A stretch of DNA of 64,000 bases from Rhodanobacteraceae bacterium (GTDB taxonomy: Bacteria > Pseudomonadota > Gammaproteobacteria > Xanthomonadales > Rhodanobacteraceae): the NCBI GenBank assembly GCA_030167125.1, contig CP126531.1, forward strand, positions 2,257,001 through 2,321,000, in the 5' to 3' direction. The notes under the pieces were generated by a model that saw only the letters and a list, made by a program, of their open reading frames with translations, was not told the origin of the DNA and did not search any database. The position numbers were made by a program, and so were the translations under genes. Numbering within the stretch: position 1 is the first letter of the stretch; every line of letters begins with the position of its first letter. Of the stretch, positions 28,501 through 36,350 are shown one piece after another.

Positions 28501-28773
28501 CGCCGCGCCTGCCTGCTGCGTTTCCGGCCGATCATGATGACGACTTTCGCCGCGCTGTTCGGCGCACTGCCGCTGGCGCTCGGCAACGGCATCGGCGCGG
28601 AACTCAGGCGACCGTTGGGCATCGCGATCGTGGGCGGCCTGCTGCTGTCGCAACTGGTGACGCTGTACACCACGCCGGTGATCTATCTCTACATGGAACG
28701 CTTCGGCGACTGGATGCAGGCGCGCACGCGGCGGCAGCATCCGGGGGAACTGGCGTCGGAGAGCGGAAAATGA
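25552..28773 (+). CDS. mdtB: RND efflux inner-membrane pump subunit (MdtB-like)
   Basis: 1073 residues, the usual RND length, with 12 membrane helices and two large periplasmic loops. The start [35 protein letters not shown] matches MdtB closely in layout. The proton relay shows [17 protein letters not shown] (two Asp in helix 4) and the conserved Lys in [15 protein letters not shown]. Driven by protons, it exports drugs, bile salts or siderophore-like compounds. It works as a heteromultimer with the MdtC-like subunit encoded next. Substrate not deducible. Confidence 0.93.
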   Translation: [1073 protein letters not shown]

Positions 28774-28792
28774 GCATGGATCGAGCCTCCGT

Positions 28793-28890
28793 CATCCCCC
28801 CGCCGCTGCGCGGCGACCCCCTTCCTGCGGAAGGGGATGAAGCTTGCCTCCCCCTTCGCTTGCGAAGGGGGATAGAGGGGGATGGCTTTT
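28793..28890. repeat. Intergenic palindromic repeat (family B), mdtB-mdtC gap
   Basis: ATCCCCCCGCCGCTGCGCGGCGACCCCCTTCC, CCGCGCAGCGGC-type dyad, then GGAAGGGGATGAAGC, CCCCCTTCGCTTGCGAAGGGGG and GAGGGGGATGGC. It is followed by a CCCGAGTCCCGAGTCC motif at about 28904-28920 before the mdtC start. Confidence 0.8.
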
Positions 28891-28936
28891 TGCTGTTCCC
28901 GAGTCCCGAGTCCAGGGTCCTGGATCCCCGCTTCAA

Positions 28937-31900
28937 ATGAACATCTCCTCGCCCTTCGTCAAGCGTCCCATCGGCACTTCGCTGATGGCGGCGGGCGTGT
29001 TGGCGATCGGCATCCTGTGCTATTTCCTGCTCGGCATCAGTGCGCTGCCGGAAGTGTCGTTCCCGGCGATCTGGGTATCGGCCGCCGAACCCGGCGCCAA
29101 CGCCACGACGATGTCGGCCACGGTGACCGCGCCGCTGGAACGCCATCTCGGCCAGATTCCCGGCATCGACATGATGCGCTCGCGCAGCTCCGCCGGCAGC
29201 GCGTTCGTGATCCTGCTGTTCGACACCGACGTGGACATCAACGCCGCCGCGCAGCAGGTCGATGCCGCGATCAATGCGGCGGTGCCCGACCTGCCGGCCG
29301 GCCTCGCGATGCCGCAGTGGCACAAGGCCAATCCGAACGACGATCCGGTGATCACGCTGGCACTGACGTCGGACACGCAGCCGATGTCGGCGCTGTTCGA
29401 CGCCGCCAACACCTTGCTGCAGCCGCGCCTCAGCCAGCTGCCGGGCGTCGCCTCGGTGGACGTGTCGGGCAGCGCGCAGCCGGCGGTGCGGGTGGACGTG
29501 GACCTGCACAAGCTGACCGCGCTGGGACTCTCCACCAACGACATCCGCAACGCGATCACCGCGGCCAACGTCACCTCGCCGCAGGGCTTCCTCACCGACG
29601 GCAACATCGAAACCGCGATCACCGCGACCGACCAGCTGCATTCCGCGCAGGATTTCGCCGACCTCGTGATCGCCACGCACAACGGCATGCCGGTGTTCCT
29701 GCACGACGTGGCGAACGTGTACGAAGGCGCCGAGGACAAGTTCCAGGCCGCCTACTTCAACGGCAAGCGTTCGATCCAGTTGCAGGTGTACAAGCGCCCC
29801 GAGGCGAACGTCATCGCGACGGTGGACGGCGTCAAGGACGAACTGCCAGGCCTGCGCAACCTGGTGCCGCCGGGCACGCAGATCACGCCGTACTTCGACG
29901 AAACCTCGACCATCCGCAACTCGGTCAACGACGTGCAGATCACGCTGCTGATCAGCCTGTCGATGGTGATCCTGACGATGGCGCTGTTCCTGCGCCGGCT
30001 CGCGCCCACGCTGATTGCCACCGCGGCGGTGCCGATGTCGCTGTGCGGCGCGTTCATCGTGATGTACGCGATGGATTACACGCTCGACAATCTTTCATTG
30101 CTGGCGCTGGTGATCGCGCTGACCTTCGTGGTGGACGACGCGATCGTGGTGATCGAGAACATCATCCGCCACCTCGACGAAGGCAAGCCGCGCCTGCAGG
30201 CGGCGCTGGAAGGTGCCAGGGAAATCGGCTTCACCATCATCGCGATCACCGCCTCGCTGCTGGCGGTGTTCATGCCGATCCTGTTCGCGCCGTCCTTCAT
30301 CGGCATGTGGTTCCGCGAATTCACGGTCACCATCATCGCGGCGATCTTCGTGTCGATGGTGGTGTCGCTGACGCTGACGCCGGCGCTGTGCGGCCGTTTC
30401 CTGCGCCACCACGACCACGAAAGCGGAACGTCGAAGTTGTCGCGCGCGCTCGACCGCTTCCACGCCGGCATGCTTTCGATCTACCGGCGCACGCTGGACT
30501 GGACGCTGCACAAGCATCCGAAGCTGATGGCGTGGTCGCCGCTGGTGCTGCTGGCCTTCACGATCTACCTGTTCCACGTGCTGCCGGGCACCGATTTCCC
30601 GCCGCAGGACACCGGACTGATCTGGGGCCGCGCCAGCGGCGAAGTCACGATGTCGTTCGCCGATCTCGAAGCACGCACCCAGGCGCTGGTGAAGATGCTG
30701 CGCCAGGATCCCGCGGTCGAGTACGTCGGCGCGTCGGTCGGCACCAGCCGGCGCGGACCCAGCGGCTGGTTCAGCATCCAGCTGAAGCCGCTCGGCAGGG
30801 AACGCAAGGACACCACCGACCAGGTGGTCGCGCGGCTGTCGGCCAAGGTGTCGCGTTATCCAGACCTCGACGTGCGCTTCCGCGCCTTGCAGGATCTCGG
30901 CGGAGGCGGCGGCGGCACCAGCCAGGGCGGCCAGTACAGCGTGAACCTGCAAAGCAACAGCGCCACGGAACTGGAGGAATGGCTGCCGAAATTGCAGGCG
31001 CAGCTGCAGAAGAACCCGATGTTCCGCGACGTCGGCACCGACCTCGACGAGGGTTCGCTGCTGCAGAACATGGTGGTCGATCGCGCCAAGGCCACCAGCC
31101 TCGGCGTGTCGATGGCGGCGGTGGACGACGCGCTCTACAACGCGTTCGCGCAGCGCCAGATTTCGACGATCTATTCCGATACCAACCAATACCAGGTGGT
31201 GTTGAGCGCGCTGCCCGCGCAGACCGCGTCGCCCGCAGCGCTCAATAATCTTTACGTGCGCTCGTCCAGCGGCAAGATGGTGCCGATCAGCGCGATCGCG
31301 CACCAGGAATCCAGCACCTCGCCCAGCGAGATCGAGCACATCAACCAGATGACCAGCATGTCGCTGTCGTTCAACCTGGCACCCGGCATTTCCATGGGCG
31401 ACGCCACCAAGCAGATCAACAAGACCATCGCCGACATGCGCATGCCGGGCGACATCACGCTCGGCCTCGGCGATTTCTTCCGCCGCTTCGAGCAGCAGAT
31501 GGCGATGATGCCGCTGCTGCTGGTCGGCGCCATCATCGCCGTGTACCTGGTGCTCGGCATGTTGTACGAAAACCTCGTGCATCCGGTGACGATTCTTTCC
31601 ACGCTGCCGGCCGCCGGCGTCGGCGCGCTGCTGGCGTTGAAGGTCACTGGCCTGCCGCTGTCGATCGTCGCGATCATGGCGTTGATCCTGTTGATCGGAC
31701 TGGTGAAGAAGAACGCGATCATGATGATCGACTTCGCGCTGGTGGCCGAGCGCGAAGGCCGCACGCCGCTGGACGCGGTGCGCGAGGCCTGCCTGGTGCG
31801 CTTCCGTCCGATCATGATGACCACGATGGTGGCGATCCTCGCCTCGGTGCCGCTGGTGATCGGCTTCGGCACCGGCGCCGATCTCCGCCGTCCGCTCGGC

Positions 31901-32050
31901 GTCGCGATGCTGGGCGGCCTGATCTTTTCGCAGACGTTGACCCTGCTTTCGACGCCGGCGATCTACCTGGTGTTCGCGTCCTGGGCGCGCCGGCGCAAGG
32001 AACGCAAGGCGCAGCGGAAGGAGCGCCGCAGGCTGGCTGCGCAGAGTTGA
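28937..32050 (+). CDS. mdtC: RND efflux inner-membrane pump subunit (MdtC-like)
   Basis: 1037 residues from [20 protein letters not shown] at 28937; upstream in-frame codons run into the repeat. MdtC-like features: [34 protein letters not shown], helix-4 Asp pair in [15 protein letters not shown], and the relay Lys in [14 protein letters not shown]. The C-terminus is a strongly basic tail ([20 protein letters not shown]), cytoplasmic by prediction. It forms the heteromultimeric pump with the MdtB-like protein. A G-rich heptamer array begins 6 bp after the stop. Confidence 0.93.
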   Translation: [1037 protein letters not shown]

Positions 32051-32055
32051 ACGAC

Positions 32056-32126
32056 GGGGCCGGGGACCGGGGACCGGGGACCGGGGACCGGGGACCGGGG
32101 ACCGGGGACCGGGGACCGGGGACCGG
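32056..32126 (+). repeat. Heptamer tandem repeat GGGGACC, G-quadruplex-prone
   Basis: Nine perfect consecutive copies of GGGGACC (32062-32124) with a degenerate unit before and a GG after, giving ten G-runs separated by short spacers. Four or more G4 runs with 3-base loops form the standard G-quadruplex motif on the plus strand. It lies directly after mdtC. A complementary short array (GGTCCCC) occurs 206 bp downstream inside proC. Confidence 0.95.
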
Positions 32127-32292
32127 CAAGAGCGTAATGCCTATGGACCGGTCGTGATGCAAGCCAAGCACGAAATCCCGACCCTCAACTCAAACTGCTG
32201 TTCAAAGTCGACGTTTCCCTGAAGCCAACTCCGACACGCTATTGACCGCCACTACAATCGGGCGCTTGTGAATGGCTACAAGGCGTTGAACC

Positions 32293-33192
32293 ATGTCCGA
32301 GCGCAGCGAGCCACGCGCCCACAGCTCCCGGTCCCCGGTCCCCGGTCCCCGGTCCCTTGGTCCCGAGTCCCGGAAAATCGCCTTCATCGGCGGCGGCAAC
32401 ATGGCGCGCAGCCTGATCGGTGCGCAACTGGCGCGCGGCGTTCCGCCGGCCGCGATCAGCGTGGCCGAACCGCGCGCGGAAGCGCGCGAAGCGCTGGCGC
32501 GCGAATTCGGCGTGCCGACCTTCGATGACAACACCGCAGCCGCCACCGGTGCCGACTGCATGGTGCTGGCGGTGAAGCCGCAGGTGATGCGCGCGGTGTG
32601 CACGGCGCTGGCCGAACCGCTGCGCGGCGCGCACCCGCTGGTGATCTCCATCGCGGCCGGCGTGCGCATCGCGCAGATCGAAGATCTGCTCGGCGCAGGA
32701 CACGCGATCGTGCGCTGCATGCCCAACACGCCCGCGCTGGTCGGCGCCGGCGCCGCCGGGCTTTGCGCCAACCGCAATGTCGACGCCGAGCAAAAGGCGT
32801 TCGCCGAACGCCTGCTGGACGCAGCCGGCATCGTGCGCTGGATCGACGACGAGACACAGATGGACACGGTGACCGCGCTATCCGGTTCCGGCCCCGCCTA
32901 TTTCTTCCTGCTGGTCGAGGCGATGGAAGACGCCGCCGTGCAACTGGGCCTGCCGCGCGACACCGCGCGCGCACTGGCCGCGCAGACCTGCCTCGGCGCC
33001 GGGCACATGCTGGCCGACGGCAACGAAACCGCGACCGAATTGCGCAAGCGCGTCACCTCGCCGCACGGCACCACCGCCGCGGCGCTGGACGCCTTCGAGC
33101 AAGCCGGTTTCCGCGCGCTGGTCGAACGCGCGCTGGACGCCGCGAAGCGGCGTGGCGCGGAGATGTCCGCCGAACTGGATTCCAAGTCATGA
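32293..33192 (+). CDS. proC: Pyrroline-5-carboxylate reductase with repeat-derived N-terminal extension
   Basis: 299 residues if translation starts at ATG 32293, the only standard in-frame start before the core. The Rossmann core begins at residue 28 with IAFIGGGNMARSLIG; LAVKPQVM, RCMPNTPALVGAGAAGL and the C-terminal SGSGPAYFFLLVEAMEDAAVQLGLP signature identify ProC, which reduces pyrroline-5-carboxylate to proline. Residues about 10-27 (Pro, Gly, Arg, Ser rich) are encoded by heptamer repeats; canonical ProC starts at the core, so the extension is foreign. The stop overlaps the yggT start (ATGA). Confidence 0.93.
   Translation: MSERSEPRAHSSRSPVPGPRSLGPESRKIAFIGGGNMARSLIGAQLARGVPPAAISVAEPRAEAREALAREFGVPTFDDNTAAATGADCMVLAVKPQVMRAVCTALAEPLRGAHPLVISIAAGVRIAQIEDLLGAGHAIVRCMPNTPALVGAGAAGLCANRNVDAEQKAFAERLLDAAGIVRWIDDETQMDTVTALSGSGPAYFFLLVEAMEDAAVQLGLPRDTARALAAQTCLGAGHMLADGNETATELRKRVTSPHGTTAAALDAFEQAGFRALVERALDAAKRRGAEMSAELDSKS
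32330..32356. repeat. Heptamer repeat GGTCCCC within the 5' end of proC
   Basis: Three perfect copies of GGTCCCC (32330-32350) plus a partial unit. This is the reverse complement of the unit in the array at 32056-32126, so the two arrays can pair. Because the unit is 7 bp, loss or gain of one copy would shift the reading frame between the proC ATG and its core. Confidence 0.85.
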
Positions 33193-33758
33193 TCTATCTC
33201 GCCAATGCGCTGGCGCTGCTGATCCAGTTCGCGTTCGGCTGCGCGGTCGCGCTGTTCGTGTTCCGGCTGCTCGCCGAAGCCGTGCGCGCGGATTTCTACA
33301 ACCCGATCTGCCAGTTCCTCTACCGTGTCACCAACCCTGTCCTGACGCCGCTGCGGCGCGTGATCCCGACCTGGCGGCGCATCAACCTCGCGGCGCTGCT
33401 GATCGCGTGGGTGCTGGAAGTCGTCAAGAACTTCCTGCTGCGTTTCGTCGCCGGCGATTTCTGGGCTTCGAACCTCGGCACGCTGGTGCTGGGCGTGGCC
33501 GACCTGCTGAACTTCTTCATGATCGCGTACCTGGTCATGATCTTCGCGTGGGCGTTGCTCTCCTACGTCAACGTCGACGCGCGCAATCCGCTGGTGCCGC
33601 TGCTCGGCAAGATCGTCGGCCCGGCGCTGAAACCGTTCCGCAAGGTGCTGCCGTTGATCGGCGGCTTCGATCTTTCACCGGCGCTGGCGATCCTGGTGAT
33701 CCTGCTGATCGAGACGGTGATCGTGGCTTGGCTGATGGACGTCGGGCACACGATCTGA
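33189..33758 (+). CDS. yggT: YggT family membrane protein
   Basis: 189 residues with two YGGT modules, each with a hydrophobic pair: residues about 1-60 (ANALALLIQFAFGCAVALFVFRLLAEAVRADFYNPICQFLYRVT) and about 90-189 (SYVNVDARNPLVPLLGKIVGPALKPFRKVLPLIGGFDLSPALAILVI). The N-P-x8-P loop motif occurs twice, NPICQFLYRVTNP and NPLVPLLGKIVGP. YggT homologues are implicated in osmotic stress and ion homeostasis, with unclear mechanism. It is coupled to proC, as in many gammaproteobacteria, although yggS is missing upstream. It converges with the next gene across 7 bp. Confidence 0.9.
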   Translation: MIYLANALALLIQFAFGCAVALFVFRLLAEAVRADFYNPICQFLYRVTNPVLTPLRRVIPTWRRINLAALLIAWVLEVVKNFLLRFVAGDFWASNLGTLVLGVADLLNFFMIAYLVMIFAWALLSYVNVDARNPLVPLLGKIVGPALKPFRKVLPLIGGFDLSPALAILVILLIETVIVAWLMDVGHTI

Positions 33759-33765
33759 TTCGTGG

Positions 33766-34563
33766 TCAGTGGCGGCTCGCCCAGCGCGCGATCACCGCGT
33801 GCAGCGCATCCAGTCCATCGGTGAGCGCCGCGGGTCCGGGCTGCAGGATGATCGGCGACTTGATTTCGTGCAGTTCGCCGTCGCGCACGGCGGAAATCGC
33901 GCTCCAGCCGGGACGTTCGGCGACGCTCGCCGGCTGGAATTTCTTGCCGCACCACGAAGCCATGACGATGTCCGGTGCGCGCCGCACGACTTCCGACGGA
34001 TCGGCGACGATGCGATGCCGGGCGAGCGATTGTTCCGCCAATTCGGGAAACACGTCCTCGCCGCCGGCGATGCGGATCAGTTCGGCGACCCAGCGGATGC
34101 CGGTGATGGGCGGCTCGTCCCATTCCTCGAAGTACACGCGCGGGTGGCGCGGCAACACTGCGGCTTGCGCACGCACGCGTTCGATGTGCGTTTCGAGTCC
34201 GCGCGCATAACGCTCCGCCTTGTCGTGTGCGCCGACCAGCGCACCCAGCCGGCGCACGTAGTCGATGACTCCCTCCACCGAGCGATGGTTGCTGATCCAC
34301 ACTTCGACGCCGGCTTTCACCAGTTCGCGCGCGATGTCCGCCTGGATGTCTGAAAACCCGATCGCCATGTCCGGCCGCAGCGCCAGGATCTTGTCGATCT
34401 TCGCGCTGGTGAACGCGGAAACTTTCGGTTTCTCTTTCCGTGCGCGCGGCGGACGCACGGTGAACCCGGAAATGCCGACGATGCGGTCCTGTTCGCCGAG
34501 CGCGTACAGGACTTCGGTCGGCTCCTCGGTCAGGCAAACGATGCGCTGGGGTCCGTACGGCAT
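33766..34563 (-). CDS. Cobalamin-type ABC substrate-binding-like protein (BtuF fold), no signal peptide
   Basis: 265 residues from MPYGPQRIVCLTEEPTEVLYALG at 34563; longer starts give no signal peptide. The class III periplasmic-binding fold shows GISGFTVRPPRA, VSAFTSAKIDKILALRPDMAIGFSDIQADIA and VYFEEWDEPPITGIRWVAELIRIAGG. BtuF-like proteins bind vitamin B12 in the periplasm; here no lipobox, no export signal and no btuC or btuD genes are seen, so a cytoplasmic or salvage role remains possible. It lies downstream of pdxH, separated by a hairpin. Confidence 0.75.
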   Translation of the reverse strand: MPYGPQRIVCLTEEPTEVLYALGEQDRIVGISGFTVRPPRARKEKPKVSAFTSAKIDKILALRPDMAIGFSDIQADIARELVKAGVEVWISNHRSVEGVIDYVRRLGALVGAHDKAERYARGLETHIERVRAQAAVLPRHPRVYFEEWDEPPITGIRWVAELIRIAGGEDVFPELAEQSLARHRIVADPSEVVRRAPDIVMASWCGKKFQPASVAERPGWSAISAVRDGELHEIKSPIILQPGPAALTDGLDALHAVIARWASRH

Positions 34564-34643
34564 ATCGATTCCCGCAGAGTCATGCACCAACCGTCCGTGG
34601 TGCGTGGCGCCGGCCACGCCTTCCATGGCGTGGCGCTCGCTGG

Positions 34644-34668
34644 CGCGAGATGCCCCCGGCATCTCGCG
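34644..34668 (-). terminator. Strong hairpin between pdxH and the BtuF-like gene
   Basis: Perfect 10-bp arms CGCGAGATGC and GCATCTCGCG with loop CCCCG, 21 bp after the pdxH stop. There is no T-run. It may partly terminate or stabilise pdxH mRNA. Confidence 0.45.
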
Positions 34669-34688
34669 AAAGCCCCCGGCTCGCCCAA

Positions 34689-35276
34689 TCACGGATACAG
34701 CAGGCGTTCGCGCCACATGCCGTCGACGAGTTCCCAGCGGTGGCGCTCGTTCAGGCGGTGCTCGTGCGCGTACCAGAACTCCACCATGTCGGGCACCACC
34801 AGGTAACCGCCCCATTTCGCCGGCCGCGGCACGGGACGTTCGGCGAACTGGCGATCGACCTCCGCTACGCGCTGCTCCAGCGTCGCGCGGTCCGGCAGCG
34901 TCTGCGATTGCAGCGACGCCCACGCGCCCAACTGGCTCAGGCGCGGGCGGGTCGCGAAGTAGGCGTCGGATTCTTCCGGCGGCAACTTTTCCGCACGGCC
35001 TTCGATGCGCACCTGCGCCGCGGGTTCGACGTGTTTCCAGTGCAGGCACAGCGCGACGCGCGGGTTGGCGGCGAGCTGACGGCCCTTGTCGCCGTCGTAA
35101 TCGGTGAAGAAGGTCGGGCCGCGTTCGTCCAGCGTTTTCAGCAGCACCATGCGCGAATGCACGCGGCCATCGGGATCGGCGGTCACGACGTTCATCGCGT
35201 TGGGCTCGGGATCATCACTGGCGAGCGCCGCGGCGTGCAGGCGCTTCAGCGTTTCGAGAATCGAGGGGCTCAACAT
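34689..35276 (-). CDS. pdxH: Pyridoxamine/pyridoxine 5'-phosphate oxidase
   Basis: 195 residues. FMN-binding split-barrel with MNVVTADPDGRVHSRMVLLKTLDERGPTFFTDYDGDKGRQLAANP; the C-terminal dimerisation signature is ERPVPRPAKWGGYLVVPDMVEFWYAHEHRLNERHRW, ending RERLLYP. It oxidises PNP or PMP to pyridoxal 5'-phosphate using FMN and O2. PLP is the cofactor of the nearby BioA and DegT enzymes, but no operon with them is seen. It is slightly shorter than the E. coli enzyme at the N-terminus. Confidence 0.95.
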   Translation of the reverse strand: MLSPSILETLKRLHAAALASDDPEPNAMNVVTADPDGRVHSRMVLLKTLDERGPTFFTDYDGDKGRQLAANPRVALCLHWKHVEPAAQVRIEGRAEKLPPEESDAYFATRPRLSQLGAWASLQSQTLPDRATLEQRVAEVDRQFAERPVPRPAKWGGYLVVPDMVEFWYAHEHRLNERHRWELVDGMWRERLLYP

Positions 35277-35285
35277 CCCGCGATT

Positions 35286-35984
35286 CTACACTTGCTCGAT
35301 CCGGTACCCGTGCTGGTAGACAGCCGTCAATCGCCAGCCGTTTTCGCCCGACAGTCCGAGTTTCTTGCGCAGCCGGCTGATGTGGGTGTCGACGGTGCGG
35401 GTGCTGACGTCGCTGGCGAGGTTCCACACGTTCTCGAGCAGCGCGTCGCGGCTGACGATGCGGCCCTGCCGGCGGAACAGATAACAGGCCAGTTCGTATT
35501 CGCGCTGGGTCAGTTCCACGGGTTCGCCGTTGACGCTGATCACCCGCCGCTGCGCATCGATGCGGTACGGCGGCAGTTCCAGCGCTTCGCTGGCGTCGGC
35601 ATCGCCGCCGCGGCGGCGCAGCACCGCCGCGACGCGCGCCAGCAACTCGCCCTGCTTGGGCGGCTTGACCACGTAGTCGTCGGCGCCCGCCGCGAGGCCT
35701 TCGATGATGTCGGATTCCTCGCCGCTCGCGGTGAGGAAGATCACCGGCAAGCGGGAATTGGGCGACTGCCGGATCCAGGCCAGCACGTCCAGCCCCTTGG
35801 CATCGGGCAGGCTGCGGTCGAGCAGCACCAGATCGACGGCCTCGTTGCCGAGCCGCCGCCGGAAATCGCTGGCGGACCGGAACACGGCGCAGCCGTAACC
35901 GGCCTGTTCCAGCCACAATCGCAACAGCGCCGCCTGGTCGGGATCATCCTCGACACAGCCGATCGTCCACGTCACAGCACTCAT
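35286..35984 (-). CDS. OmpR-family response regulator
   Basis: 232 residues. Receiver domain (1-120): acidic pocket EDD near residue 12, phospho-Asp in LVLLDRSLPDAKGLDVL near 57, switch Thr in PVIFLTASGEES and Lys in DDYVVKPPKQGELLARV. Winged-helix DNA-binding domain (about 135-232): VELTQREYELACYLFRRQGRIVSRDALLENVW and RTVDTHISRLRKKLGL. No histidine kinase is adjacent, so it is an orphan here. It resembles Xanthomonadales regulators that keep a Trp-rich N-terminus (VTWTIGCVEDDPD). Targets unknown. Confidence 0.92.
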   Translation of the reverse strand: MSAVTWTIGCVEDDPDQAALLRLWLEQAGYGCAVFRSASDFRRRLGNEAVDLVLLDRSLPDAKGLDVLAWIRQSPNSRLPVIFLTASGEESDIIEGLAAGADDYVVKPPKQGELLARVAAVLRRRGGDADASEALELPPYRIDAQRRVISVNGEPVELTQREYELACYLFRRQGRIVSRDALLENVWNLASDVSTRTVDTHISRLRKKLGLSGENGWRLTAVYQHGYRIEQV

Positions 35985-36066
35985 TGTTGTCTTCGCGCCC
36001 TCAACTGCATGACCCCCTCACGCTGCTGCCGGACTTCTGAAACCCCTGTGTGCCACGCGCCACTTC

Positions 36067-36270
36067 TCAATCGACTTCGAAGTTGATGCGCATGTTCACC
36101 CGCCACTCCTTGATGCCGCCATCCTTGTCGGTGGCGATCTTGATGTCGTTGATCCAGGCGCCACGGATATTCTTGACCGTCTTGCCTGCCTTCTCCAGCC
36201 CGTGCCGCACCGCATCCTCTATGCCCTTGGAAGAAGACGCGCTCAATTCGATGACCTTGGTCACGGACAT
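36067..36270 (-). CDS. Dodecin family flavin-binding protein
   Basis: 67 residues from MSVTKVIELSASSSKGIEDAV at 36270, with AAGGAG seven bases upstream. The single beta-alpha-beta-beta unit shows VKNIRGAWINDIKIATDKDGGIKEWRVNMRINFEVD, with the Trp (in RGAWIND) that stacks on the isoalloxazine ring in dodecins. Twelve copies assemble into a hollow sphere that stores or buffers riboflavin or FMN. It is a lone gene, and no flavin synthesis gene is near, though the FMN enzyme PdxH lies about 1 kb away. Confidence 0.9.
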   Translation of the reverse strand: MSVTKVIELSASSSKGIEDAVRHGLEKAGKTVKNIRGAWINDIKIATDKDGGIKEWRVNMRINFEVD

Positions 36271-36350
36271 GCTGTTCTCCTTGCTGGCTGCGGAATCCGG
36301 ATGATTCGAGTGTACTTTGGGAAACAACCGTGACATGTTTCACGCTTTTG

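Noticed and set aside
32056..32126. CRISPR-like array
   Set aside because: The units are 7 bp, contiguous and without spacers; no cas genes are present.
33766..34563. A complete B12 ABC importer
   Set aside because: Only the binding-protein-like gene is present; no permease, ATPase or cobalamin riboswitch could be seen nearby.
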